Assembly (NCBI GenBank): GCA_015350385.1
Contig: WNKI01000002.1
Location: 1,772,663-1,836,662, forward strand
Reading direction: 5' to 3'
Length of the DNA stretch: 64,000 nucleotides
Source of the DNA: Aculops lycopersici
Lineage: Eukaryota > Arthropoda > Arachnida > Trombidiformes > Eriophyidae
The translations under genes and the position numbers were made by a program. The first letter of the stretch is position 1; every line of letters begins with the position of its first letter. This document shows, in pieces, positions 51,263 through 62,071 of the stretch. The notes beneath the pieces are model-generated. The model was not told the DNA's origin, searched no databases, and saw only the letters and a program-made list of their open reading frames with translations.

Positions 51263-53094
51263 TTTGTGTCGCTGATACCGGAAAAAGTTAATGATCTAGT
51301 GCTGGAATAGGCAATGATGAAATTGGATAACGAGCAAAAGATGGCTTCGCAAAGGCAGCGAACTTTTCACTCGGCAGCGAGTACTTATTTTCTATCAAGC
51401 ACATGGCCGCGCGTGGTGTGTTGTTTTTGTTTTTGTTGTCGCGCGTTAGACTAGGCAAACCAAGCGCAAACCTATCGGCAAAGTCATAGCCAATTAGGTG
51501 GTGGCTTAAGTGGCCACCGAAATGGTCAGCTGGAATGCCACTCACCGTCTAGATGGGGACTCGTTATCTACCCTCGCAGGTCGCCGCCAAGTGTCGCACT
51601 TGGCGCCGCTGACTCGGGTGGTCTGTTGGCGCCGCGCGAGGGCCGCTTGGTCTCGGCGCCGGCGAGCTCGCTGCCCCAACTGACCGGCCGCTCGTTTAGA
51701 TGCTTGGCTTGATAGCGGCCGCTGAAGTAGCGAGAAGTTTTATCTCTGGCGCGCGTTAATTTGGCCGAGGAAGTGTTCGCCGAGTGACACCTCAACGCGG
51801 CGGTTGTTGTGGGTCTCCGTGGCGAGTGGTGGCCGCTGAGGGCTAGTCGCCTCTAGCAGCAAACTGGCGCCACCAGTGGCCTCTTGCCCGGGACTCGGCG
51901 ACCACTTGGGTGGCGCTGGCGACCACACATGTGGCCGCAAAGTCTGCAAGTTCGACGGGCGGCCGACAACAAAGCCCATTGTGCGCGTCCACCGAGCGGC
52001 GACGCGCACAATGCGAGCAGCGGCCCAAGTTGCCAGACTGGCCAACGGCAACTCGCCTGTTGCTCTGCGGAGAAATTGGATTAGAGTGGCCAGCGGGAGT
52101 GCGTTGCTCGCTCACTTGTCTCCATTCCAATTTCCAGTTTCCAGTTTCCAACTCTGCAGCTCTGAAGTACGAAGTTCGAAGTCCGCAGTTCGAAGTTCGG
52201 AGCTCGAAGCGTCCATTTGGCTGCCGCTCGACTGCTCCCTTGTCGCAGTGCTAGTGCGCTATCGCAAGCCGACGTCTTAATCCGCGCTGACGCTCAGGGC
52301 GAAGCGCACCGGCACCATGGGCGCAGCTCGCCACTGGCTGCCGCCCCCACTCCTCCCGCTCGTCGGCCCACTTGTCGGCGGGGAGAGGCAAGGGGAGCGT
52401 AGGGGGCGGCAACGGCGCTGGTCTGCTGGCAGGCAAATTCCGAGGCAGACGAATGGACGAGGAAACAACTTTATTATATTCGCTGGTCCAGGTTTGTTGT
52501 CGTGGTCGGCGGCTGTTGCCTGTCGCTCGCTCTCTCTCTCTCTGCCGCTCGATCTCTCGGTCTCTCGTCTCCCACTTGGTCAACTCCGATTCCAATTCCA
52601 ATTCCAATTCCGACTTGCTGGCTGCTGTCCGTCCGTCCCACTGGCCACTCCGAATCGCTGGCCTCCGCTGCGCCGACCTGCCACCCGCTTGCATTGTTGT
52701 CCAATGGACTCAAACCACAGCTGCCCACCAAAGGCAACGGAAAACCCAAAGCAACCCGAATTGAAATGAAGCCATCGGGAGCTCTCTTGTGGTCGCGCGT
52801 CTGCATTCTAATTTGCGCCCTCCACTCACCAAATTGAGTTGTTATATTTTGACCAGCAGCAAAAAGTGGACAAGTCGCAGAATATCAATCGTTTTTTAAA
52901 TGAGAAGCAACAAGTTCACCAAGATTAACGCCCAACAAGCGAGACAAATATTTTTTATTCCAATTTACTTGCTCAACTCGAGGAACCAACTTGCAAGTTA
53001 CGAGAAGCGAGAAACCAAGCAAAAGCAAAAGCCAAACAACAAGCAAGACGGAGACAAGTGACCGAAGCGAGCGGCTAGCGCGAGAGCCGAAGCC
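51263..53094. other. Large intergenic region, no gene seen
   Basis: 1.8 kb of GC-rich sequence lie upstream of MTRES1 and the Patched-like gene. Open frames on several strands lack domains. A CT-rich TCTCTCTC tract lies near 52530 and a short GATTCCAATTCCAATTCC repeat near 52585. It is probably promoter and leader sequence. Confidence 0.4.
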
Positions 53095-56000
53095 ATGAGG
53101 AGCCAGTGTCCTGGTCGCATCGGCTCGTTGCTGCAGCGGAAGTCGGCTAGCTGTCTCCTGGGCTCCATTCTTCTCCTACTGGCTCTCTGTTTGGCCATCA
53201 GATCGGCGAGACTCGACGCCGAGCTCGCCAGTTGGATTCAGAGAACGGGGCGCGTCGAGTCAGAGTTGCAGTCGGTGCAGGCCGCCATTGGCGAGGGAGC
53301 GGGAACCAACAGTTTGCTCATATTACAGGCACCAAACGAGATAAGTGGCCCCTCGAATGTGCTCACTGTTGAGGCCTTGATGGTCCATCTCGAGGCTCTC
53401 GGTTTGGCCAACGAGCTGAGCGTGGACTTGTTCGATGTTAGTTGGTCGTTGCGAGACATTTGCTTTGCGCCCACTTTGCCCGACTTCGAGGGTCTCAATA
53501 TGAACCTCATGCTCGACAACCTAATGCCATGCGCCATCAAGACCCCACTCGATTGTTTCTGGGAAGGCGCCCGACTTCTCGGACCAGAGCAGCCGGTCAG
53601 TTTCGGTTCGCTCGGCCCTAAGCTCAAGTGGACAAGTTTGAACCCTTTGCTCATGTTCGAGAACCTCCAGCGCAACTATCCTCACGCCTCCTTCTCCTAC
53701 GCCACACTTCGCGACTGGATGCAGCGCGTCGGTCTCACATCCGGCTACCAACACAAACCTTGTCTTGACCCAAACGACCCGCTCTGTCCCCCGACGGCAC
53801 CAAATAAGCTCAGCCGTTCGGCGCCCGATGTTGCCGCTGCTCTTGACGACGGTTGCCGGGGAATCGCCGCCAAGCTCATGCACTGGCAACAGGAGGAGCT
53901 TGTTGGAGGTGCCACGCGCAACAGGTCCGGTCACCTGAGCCGAGCGGGCGCTCTCCAGTCGACCATTCAGCTTATGGGCGAGCAGGATATGTACGACTAC
54001 TGGCGCAAGACTCACAAGGTCCAGGATGTCAACAATTGGTCTACGGAGAAGGCAAAGGTTGTCATTGATACTTGGCAACGCAAGTACCGCGAACAGCTCG
54101 ACCAACTGCTAGTCGGCTACGAGCCGGCGCGCCCTTTCAAGGTCCACGCGATCACCTCAAGCACCATGCTCGACCCCATCAACTTCAGCTCCCTCCTAGA
54201 CCTAACAAACCTTCAATGGTGTCTGTTGGCCATGAGTTTATTAAGCTGTTTCGCCTTCCCTAGCTTCGAAAACGAATCCCAAGCATCCTCAAGCATCAAC
54301 ATTTCCGCAAATCGATTCAAAACAACTCTTCTGGCTCTTTTCGCCTCATCGCTCATCACATTAACCTTCATAGCCTCACTTGGCCTGAGCTCCTTCATGA
54401 ATCTGCCCTTCAATTTAGCCACCACTCAAATACTGCCGCCGCTGGCCCTCTATTACGGCTTCCGGCAGTCAATTTTGATAGCCAACATATTCGCTCAAAA
54501 TTGCAAGAAACTGCCCTTAGCACAACTCACCACCCAAAGTCTCAATGAACTACTTCCAGTTGTACTCATTGAGTGCACTTGTTGCGTGATCCCATCATTC
54601 ATCGCCAGCTTTATTCCAGTGCGCGCAACTCAAGCATTCGCCTTCCAAGCCACAACTTTTACAATCTTGTCAACAATTGTCGCAATTATTGCAATGCCAG
54701 CCATGTTTGCAACCTTTGTCCTCCACCACGCAGAGGACAACTCGCCCCCTCCCTCGGCGAACCCGCCGGACTACTTCTCGGTGTGTAGGCCTGCATCGAG
54801 GGCCAAGTCGCGTTGTGAATCCCCCTTTGGAACAAAGAGAAGACCAAAAACACCACAGTCACCCAACATAGAGGACCAAATTTTCTCCCGCCTCCACGAC
54901 GATCTCAAATACATCAAGGCTGATTCGCCCTCCAGAGACATCAACTTCACCGCTCGTCTTGATGCGAGCGGCTTCCATACAAGCTTTAGCCTAACTTCCG
55001 GCCAGCCGAGTACATCCACCGCAGCACCATCGGACATCAAGCTATCCAAGTCAGACTGTGTCAACGGAACTAATGGCAATATGGAAAGCACCTGCGTCCC
55101 TCTGAGAGAGTTCAGCTGTGAAACATCTGGTTCCACGAAAACCACAAATGTCATAGGTGAGTCTAGTGAGATTAAGTTGTCCGAGGAGGGTGGCGAGAAC
55201 TCAAGTGATATCGAACAACAAACCATTAGACTTGGGTTGCTCAATCTCTACTCTAGAATCCTCACCGGTAGTGGATCTGCTCAAGCTACAATTCTTATTC
55301 TGAGACTCTGCATGGTGGCTGCAATATTGACATGTGCCTCAAACGTTAGATATGGACTACAACTGCGAGATATTGTTGCTAAAAACACATCAGAATATGA
55401 ATCTCTTTTACTACAAGACCGATATTTTCCTATTTACAACATATTCGGCATAACCAAGGGCAATTTTGACTACCCCTCGAATCAGCGACTTCTGCACGAG
55501 TATCACAAAAAGTTTTCGCAAGTTCAAGGGGTTATAGATTCCGAGGGCGACAAGTATCCCAAATTTTGGTTGACCCAATTCAGAGAGTGGCTATTAGAAA
55601 TACAGCAAAGATTCGACTCGGATCGGAATATTTCGGCCATCTCAACTGATGGCTGGACGTCTGAGGCGAGTGATTCGGCCAAGCTGGCCTACAAATTACT
55701 TGCACAAACAGGTAAAGCCGACAGTCCTATTGACAAGTCGCAAGTTGAAACGAATCGACTTGTCGACTCGCAAGGCATTATAAATCCGAAAGCTTTCTAT
55801 TACTACCTCACCGCCTGGGTTATGAACGATGGATTCACTTACTCCATTACTGAGGGCAACTTTAGACCAGAGCCGAAGACTTGGAACGGCAACCCAGATG
55901 ATCTGAGAGTGGAGAAGGCGAGACCTCTGACTTACACACAAATTCCATTTCTTGTCAAGCTACCATCGAGTCATGATAACCTCAAAACAATACTAGAGCT

Positions 56001-56951
56001 TCGATCTATCTCTCAAGCCTTCGAGCATCTTGGATTGCCAAACTTTCCCACCGGAACTCCATTCATATTTTGGGACCAATTCATCAATCTAGATCTCGTC
56101 TTCTCTACTGCCATAGCTCTAAGCTTCACGACGGTATATTTCGCTATTGTTTGGATTGCCTCTAGTTTTATAACGGCTGCAATAATATTACTACCGATTC
56201 TGACAACTACACTGGAGACTTATGGGCTTCTGGGTCTTCTATCAGTGCCGTTTAACAACATACTTGCCGTACTCATTATTCACACCATCGGATTGGCATC
56301 GGTACAAACCGTCCCACTAACAGCAGTAAGTATCATACGTCCCCATCTAATGAATGTAATTATTGGTTTTCTCACCTAACCATTTTATTATCTTCCAATA
56401 TCCAGAATCATGAGAACAGCAAAGGAGACTCGCGTGCAAAAACCTGTCACTCCATTAAATCAAGCATCAGGACAACCATATCAAGTCTCTTAATGTTTGC
56501 TGTATGCGTACTAGTCTTCAAGAATTCTCAACTAGACTTCATGATTAAGTAAGTAACCTTCCCTGATGCTACTAGTTTTTCTCGATTGACAATCACTAAA
56601 ACAAAAACTAACATCGACTCTATATCTGCCCTCAATAGATATGCTCACCTACTTCTAGGAGTGTTCATCTTGAACTCGGTTAATTCAATACTGATAGCTC
56701 CAATATTGTTGAGTTTACTAGGCAGCGAATCCAAACCGGAACCGCCACGAAATCGTCTCCTCTTCCAAGACTCGAAAGCCTCACCAAAGGCCAAGCGACT
56801 GGGAATTGGTCACAAAAGTTCGAAATCTCAAAAGAAGCGAAAGTTCCCGAGAGTTCAGTCGGAGATCTCGCTATCCACGATCTCAGAGGAGCCACAGAGC
56901 GAGGCTCTTGCGCGCGATCTGAAACTAGACTTCTCTATTAGATGTTATTAA
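53095..56951 (+). CDS. Patched-like sterol-sensing-domain protein with degenerate transport motifs
   Basis: There are three exons: 53095-56325, 56406-56548 and 56639-56951 (introns of 80 and 90 bp, GTAAGT donors), giving 1228 residues. The first ectodomain is clearly Patched: LTVEALMVHLEAL, TPLDCFWEGA (150-159), CLDPNDPLCPPTAPNK, MHWQQEELVGG and WQRKYREQL. The sterol-sensing domain follows at about 375-560, then a large polar loop, a second ectodomain and five more helices. Patched proteins export sterol from the inner leaflet and restrain Smoothened. Here helix 4 reads LALYYGFRQSILI where Patched proteins have a Gly-x-Gly-x-Asp-Asp core, and helix 10 (about 1055-1077) lacks its acidic residue. 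The C-terminal tail is short. AATAAA lies at 56956-56961. Confidence 0.85.
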
Positions 56952-56955
56952 GTTA

Positions 56956-56961
56956 AATAAA
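56956..56961 (+). terminator. Polyadenylation signal of the Patched-like gene
   Basis: AATAAA lies 4 bases after the TAA stop at 56951. Confidence 0.5.
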
Positions 56962-58626
56962 TTTGTTAGATTTTAGCATGTTCCATAAGGAACCTACAAT
57001 AACGATATCATTGTTCACTCATCTTGATTCTTATCCTTGGCTGGGCTGTTGAATCTCAGTGCTCGAGTGATTGTTACAACTTTTTGCTTTTCTTTCCAAC
57101 TGGAAACTCTCTTTCATTTCATCATCAGATAAGTGGATATTGACAGGTGCATCAATGGAAGCTTCGAACTTTCGTCGCGCGGATGACGAAATTTTGACAT
57201 GCCTCCACAGTGTTGTTTGTTTTGGCGCATTTCTATTCCTGCAGGATAATTCAGTCCAGTCCTGCCTGGTCCTGCGTTCGCGCCGAGCAAACACCACCCG
57301 GAACGGATGGTGCACCTTTGCCGCAACTCAACTTGTGCCTTCGGCCAGCGTGTGTTTGTGGTGCACGCAGAGCGACTACGCGGTGCATCAAGCCAGTGAG
57401 CCGAGAGGGGGACGGAAGGCGAGCGAGGCGCCAAGAGCTTGCAAGCGCCAATGTGCCGCAGCTTATATGAGCGCCTGCACCACTATGCCAGCTTGAAATA
57501 CAAACACATAAATATTATATACCCGCAATACATTTGGTACACGTTTCCATTGGATAGATAGAAAATATATATTAGTGCAGTGTATATATAAATTTAGTCC
57601 CCTGTTTCTTCATCACTCTGATTTTTATCATCACTGTTGCACGAAAACTCAGAGGCTCTCCTTGTGTGAGTTTGTTAGTCACTCCGCCAGCAAAGAGATA
57701 AGGCCACCGCACCAGCTAGAAGCACCCCTAAATATCGTAGCTCTAAAGTGTTGTTGTTGTTTATTGAACTACAACTGCCGTCAGAGGAGAGCCACCAACC
57801 ACAAGTCACAATCCTCAGGCCACAAGCGGCCGCTACCATCGGCCACACAAGCGGACCACAAGCCATCGAGATAGTTGTTAGCGGCGCAGAGTTGCGCCAA
57901 CTCCTATCTCCGTCTCGCCAATAGAGATCCACACCAGTTGGTGGCTAGGCAGCCTAGTACTCGGCTGTACCGACATATCGACTGAATTCGAGCTCGAGAT
58001 CCGCATTTCAACTAGTGCAGAGCTAAACTTTGACGGCCGCTATTGTGGCGCCAGCAGACAAAACACCGATCGACCGTCAGTCTGCTGCATGATCGGCTGA
58101 TACAAACCCATAGGCACTTCGATTACATGGTTGATCCAAGCGGCGAATCTTCAATCGAATCAAGCATACTAAGGCAGTGCCATATTGTTGTAAGCAAATT
58201 ATTGTTCCTGATTTTGTTGTTGATTATTGTAGCACAATTTAGAATATTTGGACTATATTGTCTAGCTAGCGAGTTCACCAAGATTCGCTCATATCTAGCT
58301 GATACACTATTACATTCTACCATCTCGCAAATTCAGTTTCAAGCTGTCCGTTAGCAACTGTGTCCTTTTTGCAAATATTCAGCACTGTTTATTAACCTGT
58401 CAACGAAATACATATTCGAGATTCAAGCGGCACCCATGTTAGCAGCCTCACGTGCGCAATCTATATCTAGACAGCATTGCGCCATACACTATTGGGACAT
58501 CATATGATTGACATTATTACAACAAAACCTACTAACTAACGTCTTGCAGCCACTTCTTAGACAAGTCAAAAGCCACCCAGAAGTCGACTTGATGATCAAT
58601 TTTGAAATCTCAGACACACATCAAGA
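56962..58626. other. Intergenic region upstream of the 53BP1-like gene
   Basis: 1.7 kb with short open frames. One at 58043-58354 contains a hydrophobic stretch but no family match. The stretch probably holds leader exons and promoter of the 53BP1-like gene: a TTGCAG acceptor-like site lies about 80 bp before its ATG. Confidence 0.4.
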
Positions 58627-60813
58627 ATGATGCTAGATTCTACGCCTGGTAATATATTGACCACCAAGCAGGTTGAGCCTAAGGTGCCGACGGGCACAGG
58701 GTCTGGGTCAAAGCAGGACAGTTCTCGGCAAAATCCCTCCAACTGCCCACAGGCAGAAGTGCGGTTAGTCGTCAAGTTCATCGTCGAAGAGCAAATCGTT
58801 TATAATGGCAAGATTGAAAGAGTGCAACAACTCAATATTGAGGAGCTCAGTAGAGTGGTGAGTCGTGTAGCATGGAACGAATTCGACCAAGACGACTCGG
58901 TCCAGTTGAAACTTACTGCCATTGACGCAGCGACCCAAACCACAGAAACAGATGTAACTTCAGAAGAAGCTGGGCCAAGTCGAGATAATCTTTCAGCCCA
59001 TAACGTTCAGAACCCTTCAACAATTAAACAAGCGCAAAACCCGACACCTACAGCTCGCCACAGAGCTCATGCCACCACCTCTCATCAAGAACAACCACCA
59101 AACAGGTCAGAATCACCCTTTGCCCAGGCAGGGTGCAGTAGAACTTGCCCACCTGAAACGGTATCCCACGATATCAGATCAATTGCTCAATCTAGAGAGC
59201 CGCCAAATCAGGAGAATATTCCAATAGCACAAGAATGTGATACAAATTTAGGTCGATGTTTCGTAGGAGAGGGTAGCAAGACTGAAGTGGAACGCGTGCA
59301 AGAATCAAGATTCGATCGTGAAGTTCAGAGGCGAATTTTCATGGATAGCAATGTAAACGATGCAAACAATCTTGGTAACCATTCAGAGCACTCGACCACC
59401 TCGAACGACGACACCTGCATAGATAGTCAATCCATCACTGACGCCCTCAACGCTTGTGTCAGTAGAGTAGATATGGAGTGTAGACTGCAAGAAATCCTGA
59501 TGACTCCCGCCAGTGTTACTAATGACGAGGAAAGCAAAGACGAACTGGTAGAGACTCTGGTCAAGATCTCACCTCTTAAGCATAATGAGTGGGATAAGCC
59601 TACGAGCTATAACAAGATTGAATCGATCAAATCAAGCATGCAACACCAAGAAAATGTCAAGTCAGAACGCAAAGTTACCAGAACTGCGGGCCCACGAGAC
59701 CGCTCCCATTCTGGGATTGCAAATAGCAAGCAAAGCCATCAAGTCAATGATCTCAGAGCCCAAATGGATCCTTCGGAGAAGTCGATTGTCGGTGCGGCCA
59801 CTAGCAAGCGAAGGTCCAGCGATAACAGCAATTCAACCGGTAAGCGGATTCGTAGCACTGCATCAAAAGACAACAGAACTTTGTCGACAAGAAGTAGACT
59901 GAGCGAAAGTTCGGAATCAAGAATAGATAAAGACGCAAACAAAAATCCTTCCACCGACAGCCCCCTTTCGACTAACTCCACCATTGGATCACCTAGACAG
60001 AACAAGATATTCGCGAAGTGGACGGATAATCACTTCTATCCTGGAACTATATTAAAGCAAGCTCGAGATAGAAAATACTTGATCGGTTTCTTTGACGGGG
60101 CACAGAGGACAGTTCCAGAGGCTGATCTTATACCACTAAGGAATATACAAGGTCGTCAGGTTCGTGTCGCAACTGGCAAGGACCTTTGTGTTAATGCTAG
60201 AGTTCACGAGCAAATATCACCAGTGGAGAATGATAAGCCGATGTTTGATGTCGAATGGTATCAGGCGACAGTGAAGGTGAGAAAGTCTGTGCCTCTAGCG
60301 GATATCTTTCTGACAAGCGAACAGGGTACTCTTGTGTTGAATCAACAGGATAAAAACTCCGGTAATTCTTCCAACTTCGCTGATGTCGATTTGGATAATA
60401 TCATCTACGAGAAGCGTTCTCGACGATTGCAAGATATAGATGACTTAGAGCTAGCTGAAAACTCCTCAACAACACCGACACCAGCATCGGCAGTAAAACG
60501 GAAACGAACCTATATCCGCAATCCATCAAACAAAGTTAAGAACAACCAAATGACAAATGATGCACCGGGCAACTCGGGTTCAGATGGGGATAAACTTGGT
60601 TCAAATAATATCAGCAACCAACAAGAAGGCGAGGGAGCCAGTAGCCTCGAGGCACTTAAGGGCTCTCTCACCTGCCCTAACTCCAATTCACCATCTGAGG
60701 GGTCTAGCTCGACTAATTCATCTAATGCTGCAACGAATAGTTTAGATCTTGGTCAAGAGTTTTATTTTGCAAGCTCCTCACCTCATCGCACAAAGACATC
60801 TGTACTCTTATAA
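58627..60813 (+). CDS. 53BP1-like tandem-Tudor protein lacking BRCT domains
   Basis: 53BP1 relatives read methylated histone H4 Lys20 at DNA breaks through tandem Tudor domains. This 728-residue single exon has a long disordered Ser/Asn/Gln-rich N-terminal part with TQTTET, a possible dynein-light-chain motif. The tandem Tudor region covers about 459-575: IFAKWTDNHFYPGTI, KYLIGFFDGAQ, and EWYQATVKVRKSVPLADIFL followed by a TSEQG end. The cage residues Trp465 and the Tyr in HFYPG are kept, as are Phe and Asp in FFDG; the position of the last cage Tyr appears to be Ala. After it come a basic segment (VKRKRTYIR) and a Ser-rich end. No BRCT pair is encoded. Its last 31 coding bases overlap the 4EHP gene on the other strand. 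Confidence 0.7.
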   Translation: MMLDSTPGNILTTKQVEPKVPTGTGSGSKQDSSRQNPSNCPQAEVRLVVKFIVEEQIVYNGKIERVQQLNIEELSRVVSRVAWNEFDQDDSVQLKLTAIDAATQTTETDVTSEEAGPSRDNLSAHNVQNPSTIKQAQNPTPTARHRAHATTSHQEQPPNRSESPFAQAGCSRTCPPETVSHDIRSIAQSREPPNQENIPIAQECDTNLGRCFVGEGSKTEVERVQESRFDREVQRRIFMDSNVNDANNLGNHSEHSTTSNDDTCIDSQSITDALNACVSRVDMECRLQEILMTPASVTNDEESKDELVETLVKISPLKHNEWDKPTSYNKIESIKSSMQHQENVKSERKVTRTAGPRDRSHSGIANSKQSHQVNDLRAQMDPSEKSIVGAATSKRRSSDNSNSTGKRIRSTASKDNRTLSTRSRLSESSESRIDKDANKNPSTDSPLSTNSTIGSPRQNKIFAKWTDNHFYPGTILKQARDRKYLIGFFDGAQRTVPEADLIPLRNIQGRQVRVATGKDLCVNARVHEQISPVENDKPMFDVEWYQATVKVRKSVPLADIFLTSEQGTLVLNQQDKNSGNSSNFADVDLDNIIYEKRSRRLQDIDDLELAENSSTTPTPASAVKRKRTYIRNPSNKVKNNQMTNDAPGNSGSDGDKLGSNNISNQQEGEGASSLEALKGSLTCPNSNSPSEGSSSTNSSNAATNSLDLGQEFYFASSSPHRTKTSVLL

Positions 60814-61650
60814 GTTTGGAATGAGGTTGCGCTGTATCTCAACGAATCGGCGTGAACCTGTAAGTTAATGGCGGAATGTTTGTTTGTTTGAGTCAAAGAT
60901 AAACGTGATATGATTAGTTGTTATTCGATCTAAAATTGAGGTTCCAACCTTTTTTCTACTTCTTCTAGCTTACCTTATATTCTAAAATTGTGTTCGGTGG
61001 TAGATTGAGAACTCTCTTGAGGGTGTCGCGAATCTTGCTCGTAGTGGTCGTATCTCTGGCTGTCCTATTCCAAACAGAAATGATGTCTTCTGCATAGCGC
61101 ACCGAAACCACTGCTCCACATATCTCATCATGCACAACAAACTGCTCACCCAGAATGGCTAAAATGAGATTCTCCCAACATCTGGAGGCTAGACCCTTCC
61201 TTAGCCTTACAATCCATTTGCCGCCATTAGAGTTCGCCTCATCCTATTGAAATGAAATGATAAGGTATGAAAGTTAGTGTTTAATGTCGCATGCAGTTTG
61301 AAAGAGAACAATGTGTCTATTTTGTTCTACTCACCTCCCACATTGGTTTTATCCCAGACTTGAACAGGTGAATATCGAAATGACCTTGCAGATCCGAAGG
61401 CCTCACTGTTAAATTGGGAGTTAGATTGTTTGTTAGTATATAAGCGCTGCAAATTTTTCAGACATATTACCTGGTGTCGCATCTACATACCCATGTGAGA
61501 GTAAGCCCTCCAGAATCCTTCAACTGTATCGAATGTTGTGATGTGTTGAAGTTGTTGGTCGTAGGGTTGGGTCGTTGAGGGTTTACCTGAGGCTCGGCTT
61601 GAGTGCCAGAAGCTGTAGGCATGCTGAAGTCTATTTTCTTGTCGGCTCAT
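60783..61650 (-). CDS. EIF4E2: eIF4E2 / 4EHP cap-binding translational repressor (four exons)
   Basis: The gene was reconstructed from splice sites: exons 61650-61491, 61405-61335, 61243-60974 and 60857-60783, with introns of 85, 91 and 116 bp. It gives 191 residues from MSRQENRLQH; the true N-terminus may lie in an upstream exon. 4EHP binds the mRNA cap without recruiting eIF4G and represses translation. Family marks are YSFWHSS, the cap-stacking Tyr in QPYDQQ (Trp in eIF4E), VEGFWRAYSHM, KPMWED with the second stacking Trp, GKWIVRLRKGLASRCWENL, ILGEQF and RIL-type VLNLPPNTILEYK. The last exon overlaps the 3' coding end of the 53BP1-like gene antisense. It is divergent from LAS1L. Confidence 0.88.
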
Positions 61651-62071
61651 AATGTTACAGGTGATGATCTGGATTACTGAAACTGTCGTACTTGGTCCTA
61701 ATGATTCTTTTCTATGCAATTAGAGCTTGGGCCTATGATATGATTTGAATGTTTTGTCATTCAATTAATTCGTGGTCAGGGCAGGAGTTAATTAAATATT
61801 GGGGATAATTTATAGGGTTCCTAATAGATTGATGCAATATGCAAATGATAAAATTATTTTTTCTCATAAAAATAACAACATCTAGCGTACAGAAATAATT
61901 GTCCAACGAACACAAACAAACAAACGGCTCTTGAAGCTCCACCTGGTGCGCATCGAGAACGCTCGCAAAATTGATACTCGCCACATGTGTAGAGTTTGCA
62001 TTGCAACATGACGAACCATGTGCTCATTCTTCCACATTTCCTATTATCATCTCCCTATTTAGCATCAAATC
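61651..62071. promoter_or_regulatory. Divergent promoter region of EIF4E2 and LAS1L
   Basis: About 420 AT-rich bases. An ATG on the minus strand near 61984 opens 14 codons before a GTGGAG donor-like site and could be the true first exon of EIF4E2, but this is weak. Confidence 0.35.

Noticed and set aside
58043..58354. Small membrane protein of 103 residues
   Set aside because: One hydrophobic stretch only, no homology recognised, and it lies in the probable leader region of the 53BP1-like gene.
60814..61720. Intergenic DNA with only short ORFs
   Set aside because: Reading through splice sites shows four exons of EIF4E2 on the minus strand, so this is a gene.
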